DNA from: Histomonas meleagridis
Taxonomy: Eukaryota; Parabasalia; Tritrichomonadida; Dientamoebidae
Length of the DNA: 64,000 nt
Direction: 5' to 3'
Assembly (NCBI GenBank): GCA_020186115.1
Contig: WSYJ01000086.1
Coordinates: forward strand, 62,001 to 126,000
This document shows positions 49,375 to 59,711 of this stretch, piece by piece (position 1 is the first letter of the stretch; every line of letters starts with the position of its first letter). The notes under the pieces are model-generated. The model saw only the letters and a program-made list of their open reading frames with translations, did no database searches and had not been told where the DNA came from. A program made the position numbers and the translations under genes.

Positions 49375-50361
49375 TTAAACCAAAGGTTTATCTTCATTAT
49401 ATTCATCCGATGCGTGTTCTTGCGTCGGATTTTGTTTTTTCTTCCTTTTATATATGACAACTCCAACTACAACCGCAATAACAATTACTACAACACCACA
49501 GCAAACAGATATAATAATTATTAACGTGTTATCATTTTCTGTATTATCTTTAATCAACTCATTAGATACAGAATTAAGTGAATTTGTAATAACATTTGTT
49601 GGCGTATAAATATTTGATTCGATATATGTTGAATGAGAAAATGTATTTGGAGTAAATGTATCAGGTGTTAATGTGTTTGATTCTATTGTGCTTGGTTTTG
49701 TATTTGATTGCGTAAATGTTACAACTGAAATGCATTCATTTATAACACTTCCGACTGATACATTTAAATGACCAAATTTTGTACCTTTATAAAATGAATA
49801 TGTCATAACTATTGCAGTAACATTAAAAAATGCATAGTCCCCAAATGTTGGCTCATTTTCACCATAGAAATAAATACATACAAGGTTACTGCATCGATCA
49901 AATGCTTGTTGTTCAATGTTCTTTATTCCAGAACCAAGAATTAACGTTTCTAACTTAGAAGAAAAAAATGAAAAAAATCCAATTGTTTCAACAGAATTCG
50001 GAATTCTTAAATTCCTAACCGAACATAATGCAAATGATGAGCCTATTGTTTTTATGTTTTCACCAAGAAAAATGGTTTCTAAGTTTCCGCACAGATAAAA
50101 ACAATTGTCACCTATAATTTTAACTGAATTACTAAAATTAATTTGAGAAAGTAAAGGCCAATAAGAGAATGTTCCATCTTGAACCATTTCAATGCCATCG
50201 CCAATAATTAAGGATGTCGTGTTATTTTGATACACATTGATATTTTGAAAATCATTTGTATCATTTATGAAAAGCGTTCCATTATCATAACTTATTGCAT
50301 TCGATTTAATAAGAAATGTACAAATAAAGTAAATCGAATAAGATAATACAAAGTGTTTCAT
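49375..50361 (-). CDS. BspA-like leucine-rich-repeat surface protein
   Basis: 328 residues from ATG 50361. It has a signal peptide (MKHFVLSYSIYFICTFLI) and LRR_5 repeats (VKIIGDNCFYLCGNLETI, VETIGFFSFFSSKLETL, NIEQQAFDRCSNL). A cap segment, a Thr/Pro/Ser stalk (TFTPNTFSHSTY), one helix at about residues 275-300 and a short acidic tail follow. It is closely related to the copy at 47825. It is likely a surface protein anchored by one helix. Confidence 0.85.
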   Translation of the reverse strand: MKHFVLSYSIYFICTFLIKSNAISYDNGTLFINDTNDFQNINVYQNNTTSLIIGDGIEMVQDGTFSYWPLLSQINFSNSVKIIGDNCFYLCGNLETIFLGENIKTIGSSFALCSVRNLRIPNSVETIGFFSFFSSKLETLILGSGIKNIEQQAFDRCSNLVCIYFYGENEPTFGDYAFFNVTAIVMTYSFYKGTKFGHLNVSVGSVINECISVVTFTQSNTKPSTIESNTLTPDTFTPNTFSHSTYIESNIYTPTNVITNSLNSVSNELIKDNTENDNTLIIIISVCCGVVVIVIAVVVGVVIYKRKKKQNPTQEHASDEYNEDKPLV

Positions 50362-50421
50362 GAAGGAGTTAAAAAAAAGAATATGAAATGGTGAAGAGAA
50401 CGAAAGAACAGAAATCAAGAC

Positions 50422-50438
50422 TTTTTCTTCAGCGTCAA
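50422..50438 (-). promoter_or_regulatory. Shared upstream block of the BspA pair (second copy)
   Basis: Same 17-mer as at 48884-48900, here 60 nt upstream of ATG 50361. AACCGTG at about 50436 adjoins it. Confidence 0.5.
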
Positions 50439-50907
50439 CCGTGTTTTTTTCTGTTGTTTACGATTTAAATCCATAGAAAAAACATGCCAACAAATCACTT
50501 CAATTCACATTCTTAGCGTCAGATTCACAACGCTGCGCGATTCATAACAAATTGTATTCTCAAAATAAACAGTTTGAATAAAATTCGATGCGCCCATTTC
50601 CTAAAGATGTTTTTTATTATGATATCTTACATTGGGCTATTTCCTATAAATATTTTTATGTTAATAGTTCGTTAAACATTTATCTATCAATGTTATGAGA
50701 AATAATTTAAAATCTAAAATTACAAAAACATTGATTTAATTTAATGTATATACATAACCATGTTTTTAGTAAAGAACGCATAACCATATTTTTATTAGTC
50801 TTTTATTCCAATTTTCATAATATGTTGGAGTAATAGTTTTTATTATTACATTTCTAAAAACGGAATCTCAATAGAATATAATTTAAATAAACAAACAATT
50901 TTATATT
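50439..50907. other. Intergenic region, nothing recognised
   Basis: AT-rich gap between the BspA-like gene and the katanin-like gene. No ORF or RNA gene was noticed. Confidence 0.35.
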
Positions 50908-52341
50908 TTATACAACACCGAATCTTTTTTGCCATTCCTCATACTTCTTGACATCGTACATATCGCTTGCGCCAGTTCTTTCCAAAGCTATTTCCAAATC
51001 CTTCTTCTCTATCAGTCCGAGTTTCATATCATTTATATTTACTTCGTCCAAGTAATCATCACCGTATTCACTTTGTAACTTTTCCATCAATCTTCTTAAT
51101 GGTTCCATAGCAGCTTCTTTACAAACTAATCGAATATCGCTGCCGCTATAACCATTTGTTTTCTTCGCGAGCTCATTAAAATCAATATCGTCTTTAATAA
51201 TTCCGCCACTTAAAAACGATTTGAACATTTGCTCACGTTCAAATTCATTTGGTAATGGAACTAAAACTCTTTTTTCAAGTCTTCTCAACAATGCAGGATC
51301 TAAATCAAAAGGGAAATTGGATGCAGCTAATACAAAAACTAACGCATCGCTTTGAAATAGTCCGTCCATTTGTATCAAAAACTCAGTTTTCATACGACGT
51401 GATGCTTCGTGCTCATCACTTGATGAACGCTTAGACATCACAGCATCAATCTCATCAATAAAGATAGTGGATGGCGCATGATAACGCGCAAGTTCAAATA
51501 ATACTCGAATGAGTTTCTCAGAGTCACCTCGCCACTTAGAGATGATTGATGAAATGGAAATGTTAAAAAAAGTGGTCCCTTCACCAGCAACAGCTTTAGC
51601 AAGCATGGTCTTGCCGGTCCCTGGAGGGCCATGGAGAAGCACACCACGCCATGGCGTTAAAAGTTTATTAGATGAAAAAAGTTGTGGAAATTTAAGTGGA
51701 AGAACAACAGCCTCACGAAGTACACGTTTGGTGTCTTGTAAGCCAATGATGTCATTCCATTTGACACCAGTACTATCAAGAAAAATATCTCGAGCGATAA
51801 TACTCGTTAAGTCACCATACTCAGATCGAAGTTGGATTGGAATTGGTTTAAGAAGTTTAACTTCGGTAGAAATATCAGGCGTTCGTTTGGTGTTGGTAAC
51901 ATCGGAAGAAGTTGGGTTGTTGGTAGGTGATTGAAGATCTTCAAGATTTTGATCAGATTTGGTTTTGACTTTAGTCGGTCGAATATATTGTGGTCGCTCT
52001 TTGGATTTATCACCAAGAGGTGGAAGATTGGGTTTTTTGATGTTGGGAGGCGTTGATGATTTTTTTGAAAGTTTAGATATTTTAGGCTTTTGACCATATT
52101 TTAATTCTTGGAAAGATTCAAAATCTGTTAGTATTTGTAGTAAATTTATGTTATCACATAGTTCATATTTATCTGTGGTGATTCCTGATTCTTGAGAGAT
52201 TTTTTCAGCTGAATCAATGTATCCAAGAGAAATCATATGCTGTATACAAAGAACAATTGAATCACGAATTTTCCTTTTTTTTTCGGCTTCATCAGAATCT
52301 TTTGATTGCTGCCTTACTCTCCTCATTTCCAAAGTCGACAT
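50908..52341 (-). CDS. KATNAL2: Katanin p60-like AAA ATPase (KATNAL2 type)
   Basis: 477 residues. It has a LisH motif at about 26-60, a Ser/Pro/Lys-rich linker and an AAA domain from about 190. Visible motifs are KWNDIIGLQDTKRVLREAVV, the Walker A GPPGTGKTML at 238-247, SKWRGDSEKLIRVLFELAR, Walker B TIFIDEIDAVM, and the sensor/arginine region RRLEKRVLVPLP. A C-terminal VPS4-like helix follows. The LisH plus GLQDTKR pattern is closest to KATNAL2. Katanins cut microtubules using ATP hydrolysis, so a role in mitosis or flagella is likely. All nucleotide-binding residues look intact. Confidence 0.9.
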   Translation of the reverse strand: MSTLEMRRVRQQSKDSDEAEKKRKIRDSIVLCIQHMISLGYIDSAEKISQESGITTDKYELCDNINLLQILTDFESFQELKYGQKPKISKLSKKSSTPPNIKKPNLPPLGDKSKERPQYIRPTKVKTKSDQNLEDLQSPTNNPTSSDVTNTKRTPDISTEVKLLKPIPIQLRSEYGDLTSIIARDIFLDSTGVKWNDIIGLQDTKRVLREAVVLPLKFPQLFSSNKLLTPWRGVLLHGPPGTGKTMLAKAVAGEGTTFFNISISSIISKWRGDSEKLIRVLFELARYHAPSTIFIDEIDAVMSKRSSSDEHEASRRMKTEFLIQMDGLFQSDALVFVLAASNFPFDLDPALLRRLEKRVLVPLPNEFEREQMFKSFLSGGIIKDDIDFNELAKKTNGYSGSDIRLVCKEAAMEPLRRLMEKLQSEYGDDYLDEVNINDMKLGLIEKKDLEIALERTGASDMYDVKKYEEWQKRFGVV

Positions 52342-52558
52342 CGCATATTATTCAATAGTTTATCAAAAAAGTAAAAACAATTTCACTTCGCAAGCATTTT
52401 ACACCTTGAAGATAATATCTTTTAATGTAGCAACATTAAAGAACTACCTAAAAATATATTTGAATTTTTTGTTTTAAAATATTTTGTAAATTGATGATAA
52501 TTAAATTTTGATTAATCAAAATTTAGAATAAAAAATATTTCCAACTAATTATAAATGT

Positions 52559-53722
52559 TTATTCTAACAAAGTCAATTTTGGTTCCTTATATGGTTCAAT
52601 TAACCAAACAATTTTTTTTCTTTTTGGCGTTTGCTTAGATGTTTTATAGAAGAAGTATCTCATCTGCGTTATGAAGAGCATTATTATTCCCGTTTCCATA
52701 GTTAACACTCTCCAAAAACACCAAAATCGAAATGCTAATGCAATCACATTCATTATGAACAAAACGAAAACAGCCAAAAGAGTCATATTCATAAAGGATG
52801 TTATTTTAAACAGTCTATACCGCTGCGAATTTTCGTGCGATTTCTTCCAAAGTTTTTTGATATTTAAATATGTATTTCGGACTTTGAGCACAATGATGAG
52901 CAAAGCTAAAAATGAAAAGTTTAAAAATGATGGATAGTAATTAGAAAGAGCATTAGACCCAAAAAATATAAATGGACAAATTGAATATATTAATATGTCA
53001 ATTATTCGAAGATGTTCAGAATACGTACTAAGCCCGGAGAATGAAAGGCCTATGGTAGTAAATAGTAACGAATAGAAAACTACTGAGAAAACTAATGGAA
53101 TTGAGACATCGAAAAATGAATTTTGTATATATATTTGAGATTCGAGTAATAGGGAAATACATTTAAATAACGGGAGAAATGTCATGACGCGATGGATCCA
53201 GACATGAAATTGTGGATAAAAATGGGAATTAATTAGCCATAATATGAATATGATGAAATACAAAAATGCTATAAAGATAAGAAGTGGAAATACACCAAAC
53301 TCACGATAATCACCTTTGGAATCTGGATTTGAATATTGAAGGGAAACAGTGATTTCTTGATGATTTCGATCACAATCAATTATATAAGTAGAATATACAT
53401 TATGAGCTTTAATTGTACCATTCCATTTGTATCTCGGAATTATTTTGTTCTTACATATCTTCCGAGCCGATATTTTAAATGAAGATTTTTCAATTAAGTA
53501 GAGAATATTCCCCATATTTTCCCCTATAATTTGAGCACTGTAAGTTCCACCTGTTTCAAACCCGTATGATGGAAGATGAGTTATATATGAATTTGCAGGA
53601 ATTTTAATATTGTAATTATTATGTTTTTGTCTGTATTCGCAAAAGAACAACCACTCAGCGGGGTCAAATATATTGGTATTTGTCCACTTGTGAAATTCAG
53701 CAACGAGAAAAAGTATATTCAA
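52559..53722 (-). CDS. GOST-like seven-TM membrane protein (GPR107/TMEM87 type)
   Basis: About 387 codons. A beta-rich luminal N-terminal domain (residues ~20-140, with Cys and GTYSAQIIG, ISLQYSNPDS-like strands) resembles a GOLD domain. Seven hydrophobic helices follow between about 145 and 370. This layout fits the Lung_7-TM/GPR107/TMEM87 (GOST) family, Golgi proteins of trafficking. The start is unclear: the frame opens at TTG 53722 with no in-frame ATG until deep in the domain, and a stop lies just upstream. An ATG in another frame upstream suggests a frameshift, or a small 5' exon that I cannot see. A promoter-like TTACGGTTA is near 53848. Confidence 0.55.
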   Translation of the reverse strand: MNILFLVAEFHKWTNTNIFDPAEWLFFCEYRQKHNNYNIKIPANSYITHLPSYGFETGGTYSAQIIGENMGNILYLIEKSSFKISARKICKNKIIPRYKWNGTIKAHNVYSTYIIDCDRNHQEITVSLQYSNPDSKGDYREFGVFPLLIFIAFLYFIIFILWLINSHFYPQFHVWIHRVMTFLPLFKCISLLLESQIYIQNSFFDVSIPLVFSVVFYSLLFTTIGLSFSGLSTYSEHLRIIDILIYSICPFIFFGSNALSNYYPSFLNFSFLALLIIVLKVRNTYLNIKKLWKKSHENSQRYRLFKITSFMNMTLLAVFVLFIMNVIALAFRFWCFWRVLTMETGIIMLFITQMRYFFYKTSKQTPKRKKIVWLIEPYKEPKLTLLE

Positions 53723-54495
53723 GATTCAGTTTTATGGAGACTTAAAACGATCATTTTCCACACATTTCAAAAATCACAATTTTGCAATAAAATTCTTAAT
53801 TTGCGAAATAAAACTCTCAATTTTTGAAAAATTCAACTATGAAAATTACGGTTATTAATTCAAATAAAATCTCAACGATGAGAATTTGTGATGGTAATGC
53901 TAAAGCTGACAATACTTATTTGCTGTAATCTTTTTCTTATAAAGAAGAAATATAAATAACTATTGGACATAAAACATATATATTTGATAGATTGTGCCAA
54001 TATGTTTGTTTTGTTCTAAAAACAATGTGGAAATTGGTGTATTTACACACGATTTTTAATAATTTGCAAAACAATTTTCTGCTAATTGTCAAATGATATA
54101 AAGTTAAAGTGAAGTCATCATAAAGAACAATGTTTTAAATTTTTTGAAAGGATCATTTTTGATCAAACTTCAAAAACATTCACTCATTTAGTCTGTGTCA
54201 ATAAGGTTTTTTCACTATAAAAAATATAAGTTCAAATAAAAATGAATTATTACATTATAATAATTTATTTACTAAATCTATTTTTAGTAAAAATTCACAA
54301 AATCAAATTCTGAAACCATTAAACTGTATTTATTCGAATTATTTAAATAGATGTTTTTTTGTTTGTCTTGATATCAATGTTAAAAGGTATCTAAATTGAA
54401 TTCATTTTTCCTGAAACAAAACAGTTATTTAAATACATTACAAAAAAGTTGAAACATGCTTTTTCTATCGGTGCATTTTGATAAGTTTACGCTTG
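53723..54495. other. Intergenic region, nothing recognised
   Basis: About 770 nt, AT-rich, with no ORF or RNA gene that I recognise. The promoter-like motif near 53848 probably serves the GOST-like gene. Confidence 0.35.
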
Positions 54496-57400
54496 TCACT
54501 TTCCAATTGTTATTGATATTTCATTCATTAACATTTCCAATATAATTTTTGCTTGATTTTTAATTTTATCTCTATCATCATTTATTAAATTTATAATTTT
54601 TGGTGTGATATTATATAAATGCCATGAGTTACATTGTTTTTGATTTCCAATAGTTTTTTTTGGTACTTTAGCCGAAGTCAAAAACTTTAAAATTTCGAAA
54701 AGTTTTTCTTCGTCTTTAATATAAATATTCAACAATTCCATAATTTTATCCAAAACCATTTCGAAGCAATTCTTATACACGAAATCATTAAATTTCTCAG
54801 AGAAAGGATCACAATAAATGTTCCAAATCTCCATTAAAACTTTTGAATTTTGGAAACATTTATTTATAAAAACATTTAAATTTTCGACTTTTAAATTTGG
54901 CAAAAAAGAAATTATTTTCATTGCGATATTATCATCCAAATTTTTATTTTTCACATAAATATCCATAAAACAATCGAAAATAACATCGAAATTATCGACA
55001 AAATCATAATTAATAAAACTTTGTATTAACGAAGTTGTTTCAGCACAACTAAAAATTGGTTTCGTTAACACCAAAAAATGAATTTTATCCACATAATCGA
55101 AGTTATAAATTTGATTTAAACATTTTGTAACATATTCTTTCACGCATTTTATCTCACAATTAATTATTATCTCAATTAATCCCTTATAAATCAACTCAGT
55201 AAACTCAATATTTAAAGGGAACAAATCCATTAAACCATTTAAAGTTTTTTGTGTTGAAAAATTAATATAAATATTACATGGAAGATATATACAAACCTTA
55301 GAAATGATCAAAATCCAAACGTTTAAATCGTCGACATCCAAATAATTTTTTTGTGTCAATAAAATTCGAGGCAAAATTCGACCGAAAGAAGTTAATACTA
55401 AAGATTTAGGAGGTTCATTGATTATGAAGTTTATAATAATTCTTGAAAATGAATTCAACAAATATTTATGTATTTGTTTTGTATATAAGTTCATATTGGA
55501 GAAAAGTTCTTCATAAAAAGTAAATGAATTAATATTAATGTCTTGATTCGTACAATTCTTTAAGAACAATTCTTGTTTATCAATTAACAAATACCAAAAC
55601 GACGAATTAAAATTCGAAATATTTTCGAAGTAATTATAAAACGATGTAATACAATGACATATTTCTAATATTGCTAAGTTTTGTACGTCCCAAGTTTTAT
55701 TATTAATTTCATTCATTGTCGTTAAATATTGGATGAAACAATTATTAATTAAATCGTTTTTGATTTCATTTGATAGTTGAGAAATATGTGAATTAATTAA
55801 AGTGAAAAATGTTCGAATTGCACAAGTCGAAACATCATTTCTTAAATCATTAAATAATATAATAATTTTATTCGAAATTAATTTCCAATTATTAAACTTA
55901 TTAATTATTTCAAATGGTATATTCCATAATAATCCTAAAGAAGATAATGAAATATTTATATCGTTTAATTGTGACGCGTATTCGAATATTAAATTTATTA
56001 AATTACCAGTACATTCTTCATTTAATACTTGTATATAATCATTACAAATCGATGTAATAATGATGAAAACTTCAGATAAAACTGATTGTGTAATATGTTG
56101 GAAATTTTCGATTTTTAATGAATTTAATATTAAGTTCCAATTATTTACTTTTAATGATTTTGTATTACTTTGGATTAAATATTTGATTTGCCCAATTGTA
56201 ATTTTGATGATTTCTTCATTAACATCATTTAGTTTTAATATTTCACAAAAGATTTCTAATATTTCTTTATACGTTTGTTCGGAATTATATTTATTCGTTG
56301 ATATTTCAATGATCATTTTGTTGATTATTCGTTGGAATTCTTTTTCATTGATTTTGGTAATGATAAATTCTTTGATTATTGGAATGATTTGATTAATTCG
56401 TTGATTATTATTTTCTATAATTGGTAATATAAATGAAACACAAAAATTATTTCCTTTTATTAACTCATTACAAAATTCATATAATTCATTGTCATTAAGT
56501 CTTTGTGTAAATGTAATATCAATTCGTATGGAATCAATTGTAGAAAATATTGAAAAAAGTTCTAAATAAAAACTTTTAAATATTTTTGGTGTTATATTTA
56601 ATAAATGTTGTAAAAGTTTAATTGCATAATTTTTCTTTTGTTTGTAATTATATAAATCAAGTTCTTTGGTACATATTTCAAATAAATATTTAATTAAATA
56701 TTCTTTACCACTTTTGGTTTCATATTTAATAAATAATAATAAAAGAAGTTCATAAATGTTAAATGTGGTTTGAATAGAGTCATCATCCGAATATTTAATC
56801 GCTTTTATTAAGATAAATACTAATTTCTTCCAGATACGATGAAGAAATTTGGAGCGTGGTAAAATAGAAATTGTATTTATTGATGAAAATCGTCTCGACT
56901 TTTTGTTAGGTTTATCTTTTTGTGACAAATTTTCTGACGATAGAGAATTTGAATGGTTTATGTAAAATTCCTTGTTTTGTTTATTGTTTGTTTTGATGAT
57001 TTTTGGTGTTTGTGTTTTGTTTAATAATTTTTCGGTGCTTTTCATTTCATTATCTAATGATAATATGATTTGGAAACAGATTTCAATTGGAACAGTTTGG
57101 AAAAATCGTTCTTTTTCATATATAGTTTGGATGTTTTTTGTCGATATTTTTATTGATTGAAATTTTTGATTGTTTATAGTAATTACTCTTAAGCTTTCAA
57201 TAAAAGTATCAATTAAAATACCTTTTCGATCACATGAATCAAGAAAAGAAGTTAAGAAAAAATTATTTTTAAAAAACAATTCATAAAAAAACATCAATGA
57301 TTGGTGTTGTGAAGAGGTTCCGTTTAAATTACAAAGAAAATATGAAAAAATGGAAATTGATGTGTCTGGAAATATGTCACAATAATAAACTAAAAAGGAA

Positions 57401-58191
57401 ATAAGGAAGTTAACTTCGGAAATATCAATAATTGGAATAACAACTGAGTTTTCAATGATTTCTAATAATGATGGCTCATTTAAAATAATGGAATGATGCG
57501 ATATGGCTAGGTTTTCCCACAGTTTAAAGAGTGTGTCTTTTGGAATATTTGGAATATCAAGCCAAATTAATGGTTTCGATAATATTATGGATGAAATATC
57601 ATAAAAAATGGCATAAACAACAGCAAAAAGAGGTTTGCTAAATTTATGCTTACATATTTGTATGAGATTTTCAATTTCATTATCAGATATTTGTGGATTT
57701 TCAGTGTGGATAAAATTAATAAACAATGAGATCATTTGTAAAGAGGATGCATATGACGTTGAAGAAACAATTTGACTTGGTCTAATTATTAAAGAAATTG
57801 ACATTGAAAATAATAATTGAAGAATCTTAATATCTGTAATATAAACTGGCAGCAAAGTAGCATAAAATTGCAGTAACTTTAAAACTTGCTCTGTTTCTGC
57901 ATTATTTGAATAAATTTGAATTCCATGTAATAATTTTTGGATTGATAAAGAAGGGAAAAATTTTGATAATATTAAAACACAAACTTTATTCACAAGGCTT
58001 GATGCTTGCTTTGAATATTTTTTATTTTCAAGAATCATTGATATTGCTTTGATCAAATTTGAATCATCTGATACATCCTGTTTTTTAGAAGATAAAACTT
58101 CTTGGATAATACTTTTTGCTTTTTCTGAAATATTTAGATGAGAAAATTTTGCAATTTCATTAAGTAATTGCACGAAATTTTCTTTTTCCAT
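54496..58191 (-). CDS. MON2-like armadillo protein
   Basis: 1231 residues, helical throughout. The first ~250 residues have a DCB-like pattern (LLQFYATLLP, LIIRPSQIVSSTSYASSLQMISLF), comparable to the N-terminus of MON2/Sec7-type Arf regulators. The C-terminus has an armadillo-like block with TWDVQNLAILEICHCIT. No Sec7 domain is present, as in MON2. Family knowledge: MON2 works with Dopey in endosome-Golgi trafficking. The identification rests on pattern only. The ATG at 58191 is preceded by GGGGTGCCCC 50 nt upstream. Confidence 0.5.
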   Translation of the reverse strand: MEKENFVQLLNEIAKFSHLNISEKAKSIIQEVLSSKKQDVSDDSNLIKAISMILENKKYSKQASSLVNKVCVLILSKFFPSLSIQKLLHGIQIYSNNAETEQVLKLLQFYATLLPVYITDIKILQLLFSMSISLIIRPSQIVSSTSYASSLQMISLFINFIHTENPQISDNEIENLIQICKHKFSKPLFAVVYAIFYDISSIILSKPLIWLDIPNIPKDTLFKLWENLAISHHSIILNEPSLLEIIENSVVIPIIDISEVNFLISFLVYYCDIFPDTSISIFSYFLCNLNGTSSQHQSLMFFYELFFKNNFFLTSFLDSCDRKGILIDTFIESLRVITINNQKFQSIKISTKNIQTIYEKERFFQTVPIEICFQIILSLDNEMKSTEKLLNKTQTPKIIKTNNKQNKEFYINHSNSLSSENLSQKDKPNKKSRRFSSINTISILPRSKFLHRIWKKLVFILIKAIKYSDDDSIQTTFNIYELLLLLFIKYETKSGKEYLIKYLFEICTKELDLYNYKQKKNYAIKLLQHLLNITPKIFKSFYLELFSIFSTIDSIRIDITFTQRLNDNELYEFCNELIKGNNFCVSFILPIIENNNQRINQIIPIIKEFIITKINEKEFQRIINKMIIEISTNKYNSEQTYKEILEIFCEILKLNDVNEEIIKITIGQIKYLIQSNTKSLKVNNWNLILNSLKIENFQHITQSVLSEVFIIITSICNDYIQVLNEECTGNLINLIFEYASQLNDINISLSSLGLLWNIPFEIINKFNNWKLISNKIIILFNDLRNDVSTCAIRTFFTLINSHISQLSNEIKNDLINNCFIQYLTTMNEINNKTWDVQNLAILEICHCITSFYNYFENISNFNSSFWYLLIDKQELFLKNCTNQDININSFTFYEELFSNMNLYTKQIHKYLLNSFSRIIINFIINEPPKSLVLTSFGRILPRILLTQKNYLDVDDLNVWILIISKVCIYLPCNIYINFSTQKTLNGLMDLFPLNIEFTELIYKGLIEIIINCEIKCVKEYVTKCLNQIYNFDYVDKIHFLVLTKPIFSCAETTSLIQSFINYDFVDNFDVIFDCFMDIYVKNKNLDDNIAMKIISFLPNLKVENLNVFINKCFQNSKVLMEIWNIYCDPFSEKFNDFVYKNCFEMVLDKIMELLNIYIKDEEKLFEILKFLTSAKVPKKTIGNQKQCNSWHLYNITPKIINLINDDRDKIKNQAKIILEMLMNEISITIGK

Positions 58192-58240
58192 CTTAAAAAT
58201 TGTAAAGCTTTCAAAAATATGTTTTTTTGCCTCAAAAACA

Positions 58241-58250
58241 GGGGTGCCCC
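58241..58250 (-). promoter_or_regulatory. GGGGTGCCCC motif
   Basis: Exact copy of the 10-mer at 2379-2388, here 50 nt upstream of the start at 58191. Confidence 0.45.
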
Positions 58251-58305
58251 AAAATTAATTACGCTTACGAATCGAAGCTGTCCAATCATAGAAAGTATGA
58301 TTTAA

Positions 58306-58419
58306 CTAGCTCAAACCAAAAATAATTTCATCAACAGATTCTAAATCTTGCATAAACTTGGGTAAAGAATAATTTTTAATCAATGTTTTTGTTTTAGCGT
58401 TACTTGTCTTATTGTTCAT
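58306..58419 (-). CDS. Candidate small protein gene (37 codons)
   Basis: A minus-strand ATG ORF of 37 codons that begins MNNKTSNAKTKTLIKNYSLP and ends DEIIFGLS. Its composition is balanced, unlike the Ile/Asn/Lys noise in intergenic DNA. It lies 35 nt downstream of a promoter-like cluster (ATGGCGCCAT at 58454-58463, GACGGTT at 58468-58474, AACCGTTT at 58480-58487) of the type that marks other genes here. Function is unknown. Confidence 0.4.
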   Translation of the reverse strand: MNNKTSNAKTKTLIKNYSLPKFMQDLESVDEIIFGLS

Positions 58420-58453
58420 TAATGAGTTTTATAATTTTATCCAGAATATTAAT

Positions 58454-58487
58454 ATGGCGCCATTTTTGACGGTTGTGGTAACCGTTT
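58454..58487 (-). promoter_or_regulatory. Promoter-like motif cluster
   Basis: The palindrome ATGGCGCCAT, GACGGTT and AACCGTTT are packed within 34 nt. The nearest downstream ATG is the 37-codon ORF at 58419. Confidence 0.4.
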
Positions 58488-58869
58488 TTTATCATAATGC
58501 TAAATTAAACATAAATACCATTTATTTTAAGCCTAGAAGATTGCTGAAACTCTGTTTTTGAGATTGACTATATATGTATAATATATATTTAAATTGGTTA
58601 GGTTCGCAAAAAAATATCTTCAAATTGATAAGCTTTTAACTTGAGATGAATTCACTGAGAATATCTTAAAATTCTCCCACAAAAGTATGTTGAGTTTTTT
58701 TTTATTAAAGTTTTAACCTTTGACAATTAATGTCAAAAAAATATTTTTCCATCAAACTAAGAAAAACAATTCTTTACTAAAAGATATTTATTTTAGCTAA
58801 TATATATTAAAAATATTTACATATTATTTTAAAACTATTTTCTTCATTCAAAACACTTTTCTTTTAAAA
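58488..58869. other. Intergenic region, nothing recognised
   Basis: AT-rich gap before the 3' end of the 14-3-3 gene. No ORF or RNA gene was noticed. Confidence 0.35.
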
Positions 58870-59595
58870 TCATTTATCTTCTTCATTTAATTCTGACCAA
58901 ATAGAAAGGTTTTGCTTCATGAGCCCTAATGTTGCCATTGCTTCTTTTTGTTCTATTTCGTTAAGATTTTGGAGAATTTGTTCGGAGTTATTAACTTCAT
59001 TCTCTAACATTTCAGTTGCTGCTTCATAATTTTTACGGATCTCATATTTAAAAACAGCAGCATTTAAAACAAGTGTTAAACGAACAAGATCAAAGAATGG
59101 TAAATTGGAATCGCTGACATTGAATGCTTCACTATATGCTTCTTCACCCATATTAGCAGCAGAAACAGATTCTGTTTCATCAGAATACTCTGCAACATAT
59201 CTGTAAAAGTCTCCTTTTAACTTTAAGAAATATACTGACATTTGAGGATCTTGCGCATTTGGTAAAAGAATATTGTCGATAAGACCAATAGCTTCTTTAC
59301 ATAGAGGGATTAACCTGTCACACATTTCCTCTTTTTTCTTAAGAAGAAATGAAGCCATTTCTGTGTGATTCATCTCTTGTTCAATTTCATAATATGAATT
59401 AATAATACCTAAAGAGCTTCTTAAATTATCGATAATTTGTTTATAAACAACTTGGAAATAGCCTCTAGTTTTAATATCTAAAACAGGATTTAAATTAATA
59501 AGTTCTTTAATAGATTCAATAGCACTTGAGTTTCTTCCTTGGGAAAGATACATTGAAGAGAAGAACATTAAATCTTCTTGCTGTTGATCTATCAT
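58870..59595 (-). CDS. 14-3-3 protein
   Basis: 241 residues, the normal family size. Nine-helix 14-3-3 pattern with the phosphopeptide-binding region LKLKGDFYRYVAEYS (Arg and Tyr of the basic pocket present) and LTLVLNAAVFKYEI-type helix 7. A slightly altered C-terminal LGLMKQNLSIW replaces the usual LTLWT. It differs from canonical members near helix 3, where the RRxxWRxISSIEQK block is replaced by a divergent segment (LGIINSYYEIEQE). It binds phosphoserine/threonine proteins, including targets of kinases such as those at 2441 and 62667. It is divergent from the gene at 59712. Confidence 0.9.
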   Translation of the reverse strand: MIDQQQEDLMFFSSMYLSQGRNSSAIESIKELINLNPVLDIKTRGYFQVVYKQIIDNLRSSLGIINSYYEIEQEMNHTEMASFLLKKKEEMCDRLIPLCKEAIGLIDNILLPNAQDPQMSVYFLKLKGDFYRYVAEYSDETESVSAANMGEEAYSEAFNVSDSNLPFFDLVRLTLVLNAAVFKYEIRKNYEAATEMLENEVNNSEQILQNLNEIEQKEAMATLGLMKQNLSIWSELNEEDK

Positions 59596-59653
59596 TGCGA
59601 ATAAAATGATTTTTGATGGCTGGAAAGTCGTTTATATTTTCCGTTAATAAAGA

Positions 59654-59692
59654 AGCCGTTTATTAAATTCCTATCGGAATATTAAACGGTTT
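59654..59692. promoter_or_regulatory. Motifs in the divergent 14-3-3/Heh-like promoter
   Basis: AGCCGTTT at 59654-59661 and AAACGGTTT at 59684-59692, in opposite orientation, within the 116-nt intergenic gap. Confidence 0.45.
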
Positions 59693-59711
59693 CGCAACTT
59701 TTTTTAACTGG

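Noticed and set aside
51509-51934. 141-codon ORF opposite the katanin gene
   Set aside because: It lies wholly antisense to the well-supported AAA domain and has no family features.
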